A stretch of DNA of 34,337 nucleotides from an uncultured Gammaproteobacteria bacterium (GCA_913058135.1 CAJXPR010000028.1:1-34337); one strand, 5' to 3'; counted from the stretch's first letter, positions 24,189 to 32,379 are shown. Program-made: numbers and translations. Notes: generated from the sequence alone by a model not told the origin.

Positions 24189-24217
24189 AATCTAAGTAAT
24201 CGCCGACCACAAGTCAA
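24189..24217 (-). promoter_or_regulatory. sigma70-type promoter for the small ORF/aminotransferase leader
   Basis: On the minus strand: -35 TTGACT (24212-24217), a 17-bp spacer and -10 TAGATT (24189-24194). Transcription should start near 24182, only about 8 bases before the ATG of the 50-codon ORF. The rest of the 23910-24372 gap holds only this unit and the leader of the plus-strand gene at 24373. Confidence 0.6.
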
Positions 24218-24372
24218 TAGCAGCATCCATCCTTGCCGGCACGGAATCGCTTTTTTGCTGCCGGATTTTGTATATACTCAAAGACTACCCACATTGACGA
24301 TGACGATAAGAACAGGGTTGTCAAAATGCCTGCAACCGTCGCCTCAAACAATATCTGTGGGAGGGAGGGGAA

Positions 24373-25920
24373 ATGAGGTTATTACACCGTCCTGGGGAAG
24401 TCAGTCAAAAGCCCGGCGGGCGCGGATTAAGCGCATCGCTCCGCGATGTATTGCTGGTGTTGTCGACCTGTGTGCTGCTGTTCGCCGGCGCAGCTGCTGG
24501 CGCAGATACCATACCGGAAGAATCAGCCCTGCCAGTCTCATCCCTGGCTGCCCAGGTTGAACAACTGAATATCCTTCGGGAACGTGTGGCAGACATGCAA
24601 AGCCGGCAGGGTCAGTATGATCCGGGCCTGTTAAACGCCATGAATGGTCTGAGCGAAGCACTGATATCGGTGGGTGAGCTCCGGGAAGCGAGTGACATCG
24701 TCGAGCAGCAGATTCAGATCCTTCGTGTCACGGATGGCTTGTACACTGATGGGCAGATTGCGCTTGTGCACCGGCAACTGTCAATCATGGCGGCACAGCA
24801 AAACTGGCCGGGCATGCAGGACCGTCTGCAATACCTGTCATGGTTGCTGGAGCGTTCCAACACCCTGACAGACAGCGAAAAAATAAACAATATCAAAGTG
24901 ATGAGGGACTGGACGCGACTTCTTTTGAGTCGCGGACCGCGCCAGCAGGAAGCGGCCTACCTGTTCCAGCTAAGAGACCTTGAAGAGTCTGCACTGGCCA
25001 TGGCGCGGGATTCCGGGGCAGAGCCAGCGGTACTGCAGACCATGGTTTACGATCATGCGCTGGCGGAACTTTACATCGCGCTGGGCATTATTGATGGCTC
25101 TGACACCAGTCGCCAGCTGATTAATCGCACGGAAGGCCTGCAAAGCAACAATCTGCGCCCGACCCAGCGACTGACCAGTATCCAGGACATCGAAGCGGCC
25201 TATGGGGCGCGGACCAGCACCATTGTCGAGCGTTCACATCGCTCAGCCATGATGCGGCACTACGTACTGATCAATGAGCTGGCCTCAGTGCTGCCGCCTG
25301 CTGACAAGGAAGCAGGCGACCTGGACAATGCCGATCCGGAGGCCGCGGCCATGGTCCAGCTATACCTGGGTGATTCGGTATTGTTACGCCAACAATATGA
25401 GCTGCGAATTGGCGTCATGGCTGGTCCGGACAGGGGTCAGAGCAGCACCGGCTCTGCCAACAGTTATTACCAGCGGGCCTGGGAGCTGTTCCTGCAGGCA
25501 GGTTACAGCGCCAGCGACCTTAACCGGGCATTCTCCTGCCCGATGCTGTTACCGTTGCCGACATTCTCCAGTCAGCTCGATGTGAGCGGAGACGCCTGCA
25601 GACCATCGGAGGGTCCCGTAGAAATCCCGGCCACGGCGCTGGTCCACAATGGCATCCCCGGACTGCGTTACCAGGCAGTGCCTGGCAGTTCGCTGATGAG
25701 TGAGGCAGCCGGTGTCAGCGCCACCCTGAATTTCAGTATCGGCGTTAATGGCCAGGCTGATCGCATTCAGGTCACGGCTGCCACACCCGACACTACCGCC
25801 GCACGCATTCGTGGTCGTGACGGGCTACAGGACCTGCAATTCCGTCCTGCTCTGCAAGACGGCAAGGCCGTCCGCATGGACAATGTGACCATGACGGTGT
25901 ACAGCCTTGAGCCGGGTTAA
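24373..25920 (+). CDS. exported TPR-like protein with C-terminal TonB-like domain
   Basis: The 515-residue product has an N-terminal signal or anchor (LLVLSTCVLLFAGAAAG, about 28-44). Residues about 50-260 are helical and resemble degenerate tetratricopeptide repeats (LLNAMNGLSEALISVGEL, for example). The last 70 residues, from SATLNFSIGVNGQADRIQV to LQDLQFRPALQDGKAVRMDN, match the pattern of the TonB C-terminal fold (strand, variable helix, FRPAL-DGK turn, strand). Two cysteines near residues 396 and 412 may form a disulfide. A strong GGAGG ribosome-binding site precedes the ATG at 24373. No ExbB/ExbD partners or proline-rich TonB linker are seen, so it is probably a periplasmic protein borrowing the fold rather than an energy transducer. 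Function unknown. Confidence 0.75.
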   Translation: MRLLHRPGEVSQKPGGRGLSASLRDVLLVLSTCVLLFAGAAAGADTIPEESALPVSSLAAQVEQLNILRERVADMQSRQGQYDPGLLNAMNGLSEALISVGELREASDIVEQQIQILRVTDGLYTDGQIALVHRQLSIMAAQQNWPGMQDRLQYLSWLLERSNTLTDSEKINNIKVMRDWTRLLLSRGPRQQEAAYLFQLRDLEESALAMARDSGAEPAVLQTMVYDHALAELYIALGIIDGSDTSRQLINRTEGLQSNNLRPTQRLTSIQDIEAAYGARTSTIVERSHRSAMMRHYVLINELASVLPPADKEAGDLDNADPEAAAMVQLYLGDSVLLRQQYELRIGVMAGPDRGQSSTGSANSYYQRAWELFLQAGYSASDLNRAFSCPMLLPLPTFSSQLDVSGDACRPSEGPVEIPATALVHNGIPGLRYQAVPGSSLMSEAAGVSATLNFSIGVNGQADRIQVTAATPDTTAARIRGRDGLQDLQFRPALQDGKAVRMDNVTMTVYSLEPG

Positions 25921-25979
25921 CAGCCTTGAGCCAGGTTAACAGCCTTGAGCCGGGTTAACACAGCCTCGAGCCAAAGCAG
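25902..25979 (+). repeat. 19-bp tandem repeat spanning a stop codon
   Basis: Three units (25902-25920, 25921-25939, 25940-25958; consensus CAGCCTTGAGCCGGGTTAA) are identical except for one base in the second. A diverged fourth copy lies at 25961-25979. The first unit encodes the last codons and the TAA stop of the preceding gene. Recent replication slippage is the simplest origin. Confidence 0.9.
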
Positions 25980-25985
25980 TCCGGC

Positions 25986-27188
25986 CTAACCACGCCTGGT
26001 CGGAACAATTCCCCTGGCCACCAGGCCATCGAATTCATCGTCGACAATGCCCAACTCTGCCAGGATTTCACGGTTATGCTCAGCAAATTTGGGAGGCAGA
26101 CGCTCGAGTCGTCCCGGCGTTCGCGAAAACTTGATGGGAATGCCGGTCATTTTGTACCAGTCTTTCTCCATGTTCATCTGCCGATGCGCCGTATGCGGAT
26201 GGTCAACTACCTGCGCGGTATTGTAGATAGGCCCTGCCGGCAAGCCCGCAGAGAGCAAACGCTGGCACAATTCACTGCCGTCAATTTTCATGAGCCGTGA
26301 TTCAATTTCTGCCTTCAGCGCTTCCCGGGCCTTGACCCGGTCTGAGTTATTGACAAATCGGACATCGGCAGCAAGTTCGGGCGCCCCGATTTCTTCACAT
26401 AATTTCCCGAAGGCCCGATTGTTGCCGGCACCGATAAAAATATCGACAGTTTGTGTCCGGAAGGTTTCATAGGGGCTGATATTGGGATGCGCATTGCCGG
26501 TTGCGACTGGTATTTGTCCGGACATGTTGTAATTAACTATATGCGGGTGCATCAACGACACCGCGCAGTCATAGAGTGTCATGTCAATGTATTGACCAAG
26601 ACCGGAACGCTGGCGCTCGTGGACCGCCATCAGCACGGCGATGGCAGAGTACAGACCGGTCCCCATGTCCACCATGGCCACACCCAGCCGGGTGGGACTG
26701 CTGCCCGCCTCTCCATTGACGCTGAACCAGCCGGCCATGGCCTGCACGATGGCGTCATAACCCGGAAACCCGCCCATGGGACCATCGCTGCCAAAACCGC
26801 TTATGCGACAGTGAATGAGGCGCGGAAAGCGTTTCTTCAAGACATCTTCGTAACCCAGCCCCCATTTTTCCATGGTACCGGGTTTGTAATTCTCCAGCAG
26901 GACATCGGCATCTTCAAGCATTCGCAGCAGCAACTGCCTGCCTTCCTCGTGCCGCAGATCAAGGGCCATGGCCCGCTTGTTGCGGTTCACACCGATAAAG
27001 TAGGCGGCATCACCCTCGTGGAAGGGAGGGCCCCAATCACGTACTTCATCCCCCTGCGGTGGCTCGATCTTGATAATCTCGGCGCCATGATCACCCAGCA
27101 CCTGCGTACAGTACGGGCCGCCGAGCACACGCGTCAGGTCGATGACCCGCAACCCGTCAAGTGTCCCAGCGATCGTTTTCTCAGTCAT
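25986..27188 (-). CDS. CaiB/BaiF (class III) CoA-transferase
   Basis: Starting at the ATG at 27188 the protein has 400 residues. It has LDGLRVIDLTRVLGGPYC, GAEIIKIEPP, GVNRNKRAMALDL, the catalytic aspartate Asp145 in FPGYDAIVQAMAG, and DHPHTAHRQM near the C-terminus, all family hallmarks. The longer frame (to 27257) overlaps the end of ubiC and lacks a ribosome-binding site; the chosen ATG has AGGA eight bases upstream. It is 34 bp downstream of ubiC on the same strand and probably co-transcribed. It is only distantly similar to the family member at 10963-12147, so the two are not a recent duplication. Substrate unknown. Confidence 0.92.
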   Translation of the reverse strand: MTEKTIAGTLDGLRVIDLTRVLGGPYCTQVLGDHGAEIIKIEPPQGDEVRDWGPPFHEGDAAYFIGVNRNKRAMALDLRHEEGRQLLLRMLEDADVLLENYKPGTMEKWGLGYEDVLKKRFPRLIHCRISGFGSDGPMGGFPGYDAIVQAMAGWFSVNGEAGSSPTRLGVAMVDMGTGLYSAIAVLMAVHERQRSGLGQYIDMTLYDCAVSLMHPHIVNYNMSGQIPVATGNAHPNISPYETFRTQTVDIFIGAGNNRAFGKLCEEIGAPELAADVRFVNNSDRVKAREALKAEIESRLMKIDGSELCQRLLSAGLPAGPIYNTAQVVDHPHTAHRQMNMEKDWYKMTGIPIKFSRTPGRLERLPPKFAEHNREILAELGIVDDEFDGLVARGIVPTRRG

Positions 27189-27222
27189 GGTTGGTTCCTG
27201 TTCGGTTATTGTTGCTGTTGGC

Positions 27223-27768
27223 TCATTCGTTGCCGTGTTCATGTTGGATGCGGGCAATCAGTGCAGGCAGGAAAAACTCGGCGACCAGCAGGGATTTACC
27301 CTGAAGACGAAAAACCGAACGCCGCCCCCAATGATCCGAAAAACGGACCAGCTCCGGCTCATCCCGTTGCAGCTGCGGATGACGGAACAGAAACCCGCCC
27401 AGCGGCCGGTCACGCAGTCGCACCAGCTGTCGCAAAGACCCTTGCACACTACTGAACGGTATCAGCGAATGGGCAGCAACCCAGGGCTGGCCGTGCCCGC
27501 ACAATAATACCCGCCGTGACCACATGACCTGTGCAGCCTTGCGCTCGCCAAAAATGGAAATCGTCTGCTTGCTCCCTTTAACCCAGCCTTCTTCCAGAAC
27601 CTTCACCTTGAAAGTGCCGTCACTGAGCCCCTGCAAACGGTGAGTCAGTGATCCGGGGGCGAGCAGGCATTGTTGCCAGATTTGCGGTGGACGTGGCCAG
27701 TGTTGTTCAACGCGCCGCCATAACAAATCGGCATCGGCACGGTGTCCGGTATAAATTTTAGCTGTCAA
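27223..27768 (-). CDS. ubiC: chorismate--pyruvate lyase
   Basis: UbiC removes pyruvate from chorismate to give 4-hydroxybenzoate, the first committed step of ubiquinone synthesis. The alignment with E. coli UbiC is visible at WSRRVLLCGHGQPWVAAHS, RPLGGFLFRH and HWGRRSVFRLQGKSLLVAEF. The last block carries the Arg and Glu that bind the substrate carboxylates. I propose a TTG start at 27768 (181 residues), because AGAGGA lies six bases upstream. The ATGs at 27786 and 27834 lack ribosome-binding sites, though they cannot be excluded. The partner gene ubiA, often next to ubiC in gammaproteobacteria, is absent here. The gene starts about 90 bases after the ompA terminator. Confidence 0.85.
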   Translation of the reverse strand: MTAKIYTGHRADADLLWRRVEQHWPRPPQIWQQCLLAPGSLTHRLQGLSDGTFKVKVLEEGWVKGSKQTISIFGERKAAQVMWSRRVLLCGHGQPWVAAHSLIPFSSVQGSLRQLVRLRDRPLGGFLFRHPQLQRDEPELVRFSDHWGRRSVFRLQGKSLLVAEFFLPALIARIQHEHGNE

Positions 27769-27859
27769 CTCGTATCCTCTGCCCATCAAGCACAACCGGA
27801 ACGCGCATGCCGATTGTTCCGGCTGAATGCCCATTGGGTATTATGCCAGTCCTGACAAT

Positions 27860-27902
27860 AAAAAACTCCCTGCCGTCCAAAAGGCCGACAGGGAGTTTTT
27901 TT
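27860..27902 (-). terminator. Rho-independent terminator after ompA
   Basis: Arms CTCCCTG (27866-27872) and CAGGGAG (27889-27895), flanked by six A residues on the left and seven T residues on the right, give a terminator that can work in both directions. On the minus strand it starts 17 bases after the ompA stop and insulates ompA from ubiC. Confidence 0.85.
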
Positions 27903-27919
27903 ACAGACCAAACGTTACA

Positions 27920-28969
27920 TCAATTGCGCGTTTGCGGGCGCTGTACTGTTGAAGTCAGCACACTTTCAACACGACGGTTGCGTTCGCGGCCTGTTGCCGT
28001 TGCATTGCTGGCAACCGGCTGCGATTCGCCATACCCTGTCGACGTAACACGCGCAGAGCTGATGTCGAACCGATCAATCAGTACCTGGCGGACAGCAGCT
28101 GCGCGGCGCTCTGACAGGCCCTGATTGTACTCTTCTGAACCAACGCTATCAGTATGCCCTTCCAGACTGGCAACCGTGTCTTCATTGGCGTTCATGAAGT
28201 CTGCAACGCGGCGGATTTCGTCGAAGTAAGCAGCCGGTACTTCTGCGCTGTCGAAAGCGAATTCAACGTTCAGCTCGATCCTGGCCACTTCTTCTATCAT
28301 GATGGGACAGCCACGATCGTCCACGGCATAGGTGCGCGGAGTATTGGGGCAGTCGTCACGATTATCAGGCACGCCATCACCGTCTGTATCCACAACAACG
28401 GGTGCTGCCGGCGCCGGCGCCGGCGTCGGCGCTACTTCCGGCGCTCTGGAACGCGCTTCACCCAGATGGAACACCAGACCGGTGTCGATGCCGAAGTCGT
28501 AGGTGCCGTCATCAAAACCGTAGAAGGTGCGCGCTGATGCGCGCCATTCAACACGATCGTTAAAGCGGTAGGTCAGACCCGCACCTGCATTCATTGTGGT
28601 GTCGTCATTCGAGTAGAAATGGGTGTGGCCCAGGCCTGCCGCGAAATACGGTGATAACACACCAACAGAATTATCCAGTTTGTAGATCGCATCCAGACGG
28701 ATGCTACGCAGACGCTCCATTCCCGCCAGCGTGTTCATCTTGAGGTTGGCGTGATTCAGCTCCAGGGCGAGATTGTCGCTCAGTCCATAACCGAGACCGA
28801 TGGTATAACCGAACTCGTCGTCAGACTGGCGAGCGCTGTCAAAATCCATCCACTGCACGCCGGGCGCAATGTAAAACCGGTCTTCGTCGGCGATGGCTGA
28901 CTGCGCTGACATGCCAAGCGCTCCCAGCGCAATGACAAGGCCCAAAACTTTAAATGACTTGTTGTCCAT
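27920..28969 (-). CDS. OmpA/OprF-family outer-membrane protein
   Basis: The 349-residue protein tethers the outer membrane to peptidoglycan and may form a small pore. Its signal peptide ends near SAIA (residue 27). Residues about 30-170 form an eight-stranded beta-barrel. A Pro/Ala linker (PTPAPAPAAP) leads to a thrombospondin-3-like calcium repeat (DTDGDGVPDNRDDCP), then the OmpA-C domain, with LEGHTDSVGSEEYNQGLSER and GRERNRRVE supplying the Asp and Arg that bind diaminopimelate. Two Cys (DDCP and RGCP) may form a disulfide. GGAGAG precedes the ATG. The gene is monocistronic, with a terminator, and diverges from phoB. Confidence 0.94.
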   Translation of the reverse strand: MDNKSFKVLGLVIALGALGMSAQSAIADEDRFYIAPGVQWMDFDSARQSDDEFGYTIGLGYGLSDNLALELNHANLKMNTLAGMERLRSIRLDAIYKLDNSVGVLSPYFAAGLGHTHFYSNDDTTMNAGAGLTYRFNDRVEWRASARTFYGFDDGTYDFGIDTGLVFHLGEARSRAPEVAPTPAPAPAAPVVVDTDGDGVPDNRDDCPNTPRTYAVDDRGCPIMIEEVARIELNVEFAFDSAEVPAAYFDEIRRVADFMNANEDTVASLEGHTDSVGSEEYNQGLSERRAAAVRQVLIDRFDISSARVTSTGYGESQPVASNATATGRERNRRVESVLTSTVQRPQTRN

Positions 28970-29054
28970 GGTCTCTCCTTAACTTCTTGTTTGCTGCAGC
29001 TAGAGTAACCTGCAGTGTGGGTAGTGACGCAACCTTGTGGGTTTAGCGACACGC

Positions 29055-29060
29055 ATTATA
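29055..29060 (-). promoter_or_regulatory. -10 element of the probable ompA promoter
   Basis: A perfect TATAAT occurs on the minus strand 86 bases before the ompA start codon. No good -35 hexamer is found at 16-18 bp, so the element may depend on an activator. It lies in the 260-bp ompA/phoB divergent region. Confidence 0.4.
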
Positions 29061-29162
29061 CCTTAGTCACCGGTTGCTTTGACACAAGACTCTGAAGCCG
29101 GACCCCCACATTCCGCATAAATCGTCGCTTTAGCGCAATGCTGACTACCTTTTGCTAGTAAA

Positions 29163-29198
29163 ATGTCATGAAAATGTAATATTTCATTGATTTAATAC
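29163..29198 (+). promoter_or_regulatory. Pho box and -10 element of the phoB promoter
   Basis: Positions 29163-29180 read ATGTCAT-GAAA-ATGTAAT, close to the 18-bp Pho box (two CTGTCAT repeats separated by four A/T-rich bases). A -10 element TAATAC (29193-29198) lies 12 bases downstream, the normal geometry when PhoB replaces the -35 region. This indicates autoregulation of phoB. Confidence 0.75.
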
Positions 29199-29229
29199 GC
29201 TACAGCATCCACCGCCAAGGTAGCAAGGT

Positions 29230-29943
29230 ATGACCAATGAACAAACCATCCTGATTGTCGATGACGAAGCTGCGATCCGCGACATGATCGGGATTGCTCT
29301 GGACACCGCCGGATTTTCCAGCATGACTGCTGAAACCGCACTGGAAGCCCATGTCAACATAGTAGATCGCAAGCCCGACCTGGTGCTGCTGGACTGGATG
29401 CTGCCCGGCGGTAGCGGCATCGAACTCGCCCGTCGACTCAAGCGCGAGGAACTGACAGCAGACATACCCATTATCATGCTGACTGCCAAGACCAGCGAGG
29501 ACAACAAGGTGCAGGGTCTCGACGTTGGCGTTGACGATTATGTGACCAAACCATTTTCGCCACGCGAACTGGTTGCCAGGATCAAGGCAGTGTTGCGTCG
29601 CAGCACGGGCAACCTGCGGGACAAACCCATACGCGTATTTGATCTGGAACTGGATCCTGCCAGCCACCGGGTCACCCTTAACGACCATGCGGTTGATATG
29701 GGGCCTACCGAATACCGGCTGCTGAATTTCTTCATGACTCACCCGGAGAAAGTATTCTCCAGAGACCATATTCAGGATCAGGTCTGGGGTGCCAACGTCT
29801 ACCTGGAAGAACGCACCGTTGATGTTCATATTGGCCGTCTGCGCAAAGCACTGACGTCTGCATCGGGTCCGGGCATCAATTATTCAGGGCTGATCCAGAC
29901 TGTTCGCGGTGCCGGATATCGTTTTTCAACCCGCGCCGACTGA
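29230..29943 (+). CDS. phoB: phosphate regulon response regulator PhoB
   Basis: PhoB activates phosphate-starvation genes after phosphorylation by PhoR. The 237-residue protein has a receiver domain with Asp11, Asp12, the phospho-acceptor Asp55 (LLDWMLPGGSG), Thr85 and Lys107. It ends with an OmpR-type winged helix (MGPTEYRLLNFFMTHPEKVF, then RTVDVHIGRLRKAL and TVRGAGYRF). MLPGGSGIELARRLKREE is characteristic of PhoB among the OmpR family. A Pho box lies upstream. It is followed by phoR after 110 bp. Confidence 0.97.
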   Translation: MTNEQTILIVDDEAAIRDMIGIALDTAGFSSMTAETALEAHVNIVDRKPDLVLLDWMLPGGSGIELARRLKREELTADIPIIMLTAKTSEDNKVQGLDVGVDDYVTKPFSPRELVARIKAVLRRSTGNLRDKPIRVFDLELDPASHRVTLNDHAVDMGPTEYRLLNFFMTHPEKVFSRDHIQDQVWGANVYLEERTVDVHIGRLRKALTSASGPGINYSGLIQTVRGAGYRFSTRAD

Positions 29944-30053
29944 ACCCGGACCAATCTGCCGGGCATCCTGTCGGAAGGCATCGTGCGGTGCTGGTCTGAC
30001 GTATCCGTTTTCGCTATAGTCGCGCCAGACTCATTTACAGAAAGGCCTCACCT

Positions 30054-31394
30054 TTGTTATCCGAATGGCATTCCGCACTGCGACGACTGACGCTGATCTT
30101 TCTGGCCCTGTTGCTGGTCGGCTGGCTCGTCGACGCCCCGGTCCTGATCGTGCTGCTAGGCACCATCGTTTACCTTATCTATCACCTGCGCCAACTTCGG
30201 CGCCTCTACAACTGGCTACGTGACAACCAGTCCGGCGAACCCAGTCCGCCGCCGGAAGGCCCGGGCATCTGGGGTTTTGTCTTTGATGGTATCTATTTGC
30301 TGCAGCGGCGCGAACGCGATGCCCTGACTCATCTGCGCAGTATCATCGACAAGGCGCAGGAGTCGACGGCGGCGCTGGAAATGGCCGTGGTGATGATCAG
30401 CAGCAGGAACGGGCTGGAGTGGTGGAATCCGGCAGCCTCGCGCCTGCTGGGCTTTCAAAGCCCGAAAGACCGCAATCAGCCGGTTACCAATCTGATTCGC
30501 GAACCGCAGTTTATCGAGTACTACAATAAGGGTCATTTCAACAGCCCGCTCAAACTCAGTTCACCTGTCAATCCTTCGCTGATGCTGGAATTCCAGATCA
30601 CCAGTTTTGGTGAGGGCGAACGCTTGATGCTGGTGCGCGACATTTCCCAGCTTTATCGGCTCGAAATGATGAGAAAAGACTTTGTTGGCAATGTGTCACA
30701 TGAGCTGCGCACACCCATTACGGTCATCACCGGCTACCTGGAAACCATGCTGGACGACAGGCAGAATATTCCGTCACGCTGGGGCCGCCCAATCGAGCAG
30801 ATGTACCAGCAGTCTCAACGTATGGAAAACATCATTCGCGACCTGTTGACGCTGTCACAGCTGGAGACGCGCTCGGCTTCCAGACAGCTTTCGGCAGTAC
30901 AGCTGCAATCCTTGCTGCGGGAGATCAAGCAGGATGCCGAACAGGTGTCCCAGGACAAGAAACAGAACTTCCGGCTGGACTGCGATCCGGACATTTATAT
31001 CCGCGGCAATATCAACGAACTTTACAGCGCCATCTCCAATCTGGCCATCAATGCCGCCAAGTATACCCAGGCCGGCGGCACCATCGACCTGTCGGCCAGC
31101 AGGAGCAGTGAGGGATTGCGAATCACGGTATCTGACAATGGACCCGGTATTGAGGCCCAGCATATCCCCCGGCTGACAGAACGCTTTTATCGGGTTGACG
31201 AAAGCCGCTCAACCGATACCGGTGGCACCGGGCTCGGCCTGGCCATTGTCAAGCACGTACTGGCGCGACATGGCGGACGCCTGGAGGTAAGCAGCAAGGT
31301 TGGTGAGGGCAGTCAGTTTAGCTGCCTGTTACCCGCTGACCGTGTACTTACAGCCGCCCAAGCCGCAGAGCGCAGCTCTGTGGATAAAGGCTGA
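30054..31394 (+). CDS. phoR: phosphate regulon sensor histidine kinase PhoR
   Basis: PhoR phosphorylates PhoB under phosphate limitation. The 446-residue protein has N-terminal membrane segments (about 12-44), a charged linker, a PAS domain (about 105-200; WWNPAASRLLGF), a dimerisation/phosphotransfer domain with His216 in VGNVSHELRTPITVI, and an HATPase domain with NLAINAAKYT (N box), DNGPGI (G1) and GTGLGLAIVKHV (G2). It lacks a large periplasmic sensor, as normal for PhoR. The start is a TTG at 30054 with AAAGG eight bases upstream; no ATG precedes the membrane segments. A possible -10 (TATAGT, 30015-30020) suggests an extra promoter. It ends 45 bp from the convergent phoU. Confidence 0.96.
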   Translation: MLSEWHSALRRLTLIFLALLLVGWLVDAPVLIVLLGTIVYLIYHLRQLRRLYNWLRDNQSGEPSPPPEGPGIWGFVFDGIYLLQRRERDALTHLRSIIDKAQESTAALEMAVVMISSRNGLEWWNPAASRLLGFQSPKDRNQPVTNLIREPQFIEYYNKGHFNSPLKLSSPVNPSLMLEFQITSFGEGERLMLVRDISQLYRLEMMRKDFVGNVSHELRTPITVITGYLETMLDDRQNIPSRWGRPIEQMYQQSQRMENIIRDLLTLSQLETRSASRQLSAVQLQSLLREIKQDAEQVSQDKKQNFRLDCDPDIYIRGNINELYSAISNLAINAAKYTQAGGTIDLSASRSSEGLRITVSDNGPGIEAQHIPRLTERFYRVDESRSTDTGGTGLGLAIVKHVLARHGGRLEVSSKVGEGSQFSCLLPADRVLTAAQAAERSSVDKG

Positions 31395-31439
31395 CCAAAC
31401 CGATCCAAAATTGAAAATAAAGATTCTGCGCCAGCCTTC

Positions 31440-32168
31440 TTACTTGAGCTCGGCCTTCACCTGCTCTTCCATGCCGGACAGCCCCACATGCCGGACATCG
31501 GCACCCATGACCATATACACTACGTGTTCGGCAATGTTCTTGGCATGGTCCCCGACACGTTCCAGTGATCGAAGCGCCCAGATCACATTCAACACGCGGG
31601 TGATACTGCGCGGGTCTTCGATCATGAAAGTGATCATCTCGCGCATGGCAGTGCCGTACTCAAGATCGACGCTTACGTCTTCCCGGGCAACAGCCAGCGC
31701 GGCCTCCGCGTCGTAGCGAGCAAATGCATCGAGCGCCATGTTGACCATGTGTCGGACGCGCTCGCCAATATGGCGAATCTCGACGTAACCCTTTGATGAA
31801 TCACCCTGGTCGGCCAGCTCAATGGCCAGTCGGGCAATTTTCGCCGCTTCATCACCGATACGCTCGAGGTCGTTGGTTGCCTTGATAATGCCCAGTACCA
31901 GGCGCAGATCGCTGGCGGCCGGTTGACGGCGCGCCAGAATGCGATTGCAGGCCTCATCGATATTGAGCTCCATATCATTGACCGCGTCGTCCTTGGCACG
32001 AACCGTGCGACCCAATTCGCTGTCCGCGGAAATCAGCGCGGCCAGCGCGTCACCGAGTTGATGTTCGACCAGCCCGCCCATCTCCAGCATACTGCTCTTA
32101 ATTTCCTCCAGTTCCTGATTAAACTGTTGAGAAATATGGTGGCCGTGAACACCTGCATCTGTTTTCAT
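31440..32168 (-). CDS. phoU: phosphate-specific transport/signalling accessory protein PhoU
   Basis: PhoU links the Pst transporter to PhoR and keeps the regulon off when phosphate is plentiful. The 242-residue protein consists of two similar three-helix bundles, each with the metal-binding signature: ATNDLERIGDEAAKIA (about 97-112) and LRSLERVGDHAKNIAE (about 200-215). It is transcribed alone here, convergent to phoR and divergent from ppk, rather than as the last gene of pstSCAB-phoU. A near-perfect Pho box lies 68 bases upstream of its ATG. The pst genes are not in the window. Confidence 0.97.
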   Translation of the reverse strand: MKTDAGVHGHHISQQFNQELEEIKSSMLEMGGLVEHQLGDALAALISADSELGRTVRAKDDAVNDMELNIDEACNRILARRQPAASDLRLVLGIIKATNDLERIGDEAAKIARLAIELADQGDSSKGYVEIRHIGERVRHMVNMALDAFARYDAEAALAVAREDVSVDLEYGTAMREMITFMIEDPRSITRVLNVIWALRSLERVGDHAKNIAEHVVYMVMGADVRHVGLSGMEEQVKAELK

Positions 32169-32235
32169 ATCAAAAGATTCCTTGCGGGCTTGTTGCGGAG
32201 CTTACTCTCCGGCACCCGTACAATACCGATACTAT

Positions 32236-32253
32236 ATGACAGTAAGATGACAA
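32236..32253 (-). promoter_or_regulatory. Pho box of the phoU promoter
   Basis: Read on the minus strand: TTGTCAT-CTTA-CTGTCAT, matching both heptamers of the Pho box (6/7 and 7/7). A TATTGT hexamer that could be the -10 begins 10 bases downstream (32220-32225). The box is oriented towards phoU. It also lies about 125 bases upstream of ppk, so an effect on that gene is possible. Confidence 0.8.
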
Positions 32254-32379
32254 TCCAGCCTGGTACCGGGCCGGCAGCAACAGGCTGCCAGCGACTTCAA
32301 AAAACTGTCACATTGAAAGCCATGTAATCAGCACCGAGCTGGGATAGAATACCGGATCGTGTTCGTCAAGGTAAGAGCA

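Noticed and set aside
26451-27455. 334-codon plus-strand open frame
   Set aside because: Antisense to the CaiB/BaiF gene and the end of ubiC; no recognisable domain.
29200-29829. 209-codon minus-strand open frame opposite phoB
   Set aside because: It lies entirely over phoB codons and its upstream region, with no motif of its own.
32305-32328. Pho-box-like half sites CTGTCAC and ATGTAAT upstream of ppk
   Set aside because: Their starts are 17 bases apart instead of 11, so they do not form a standard Pho box on the face of the helix PhoB needs.
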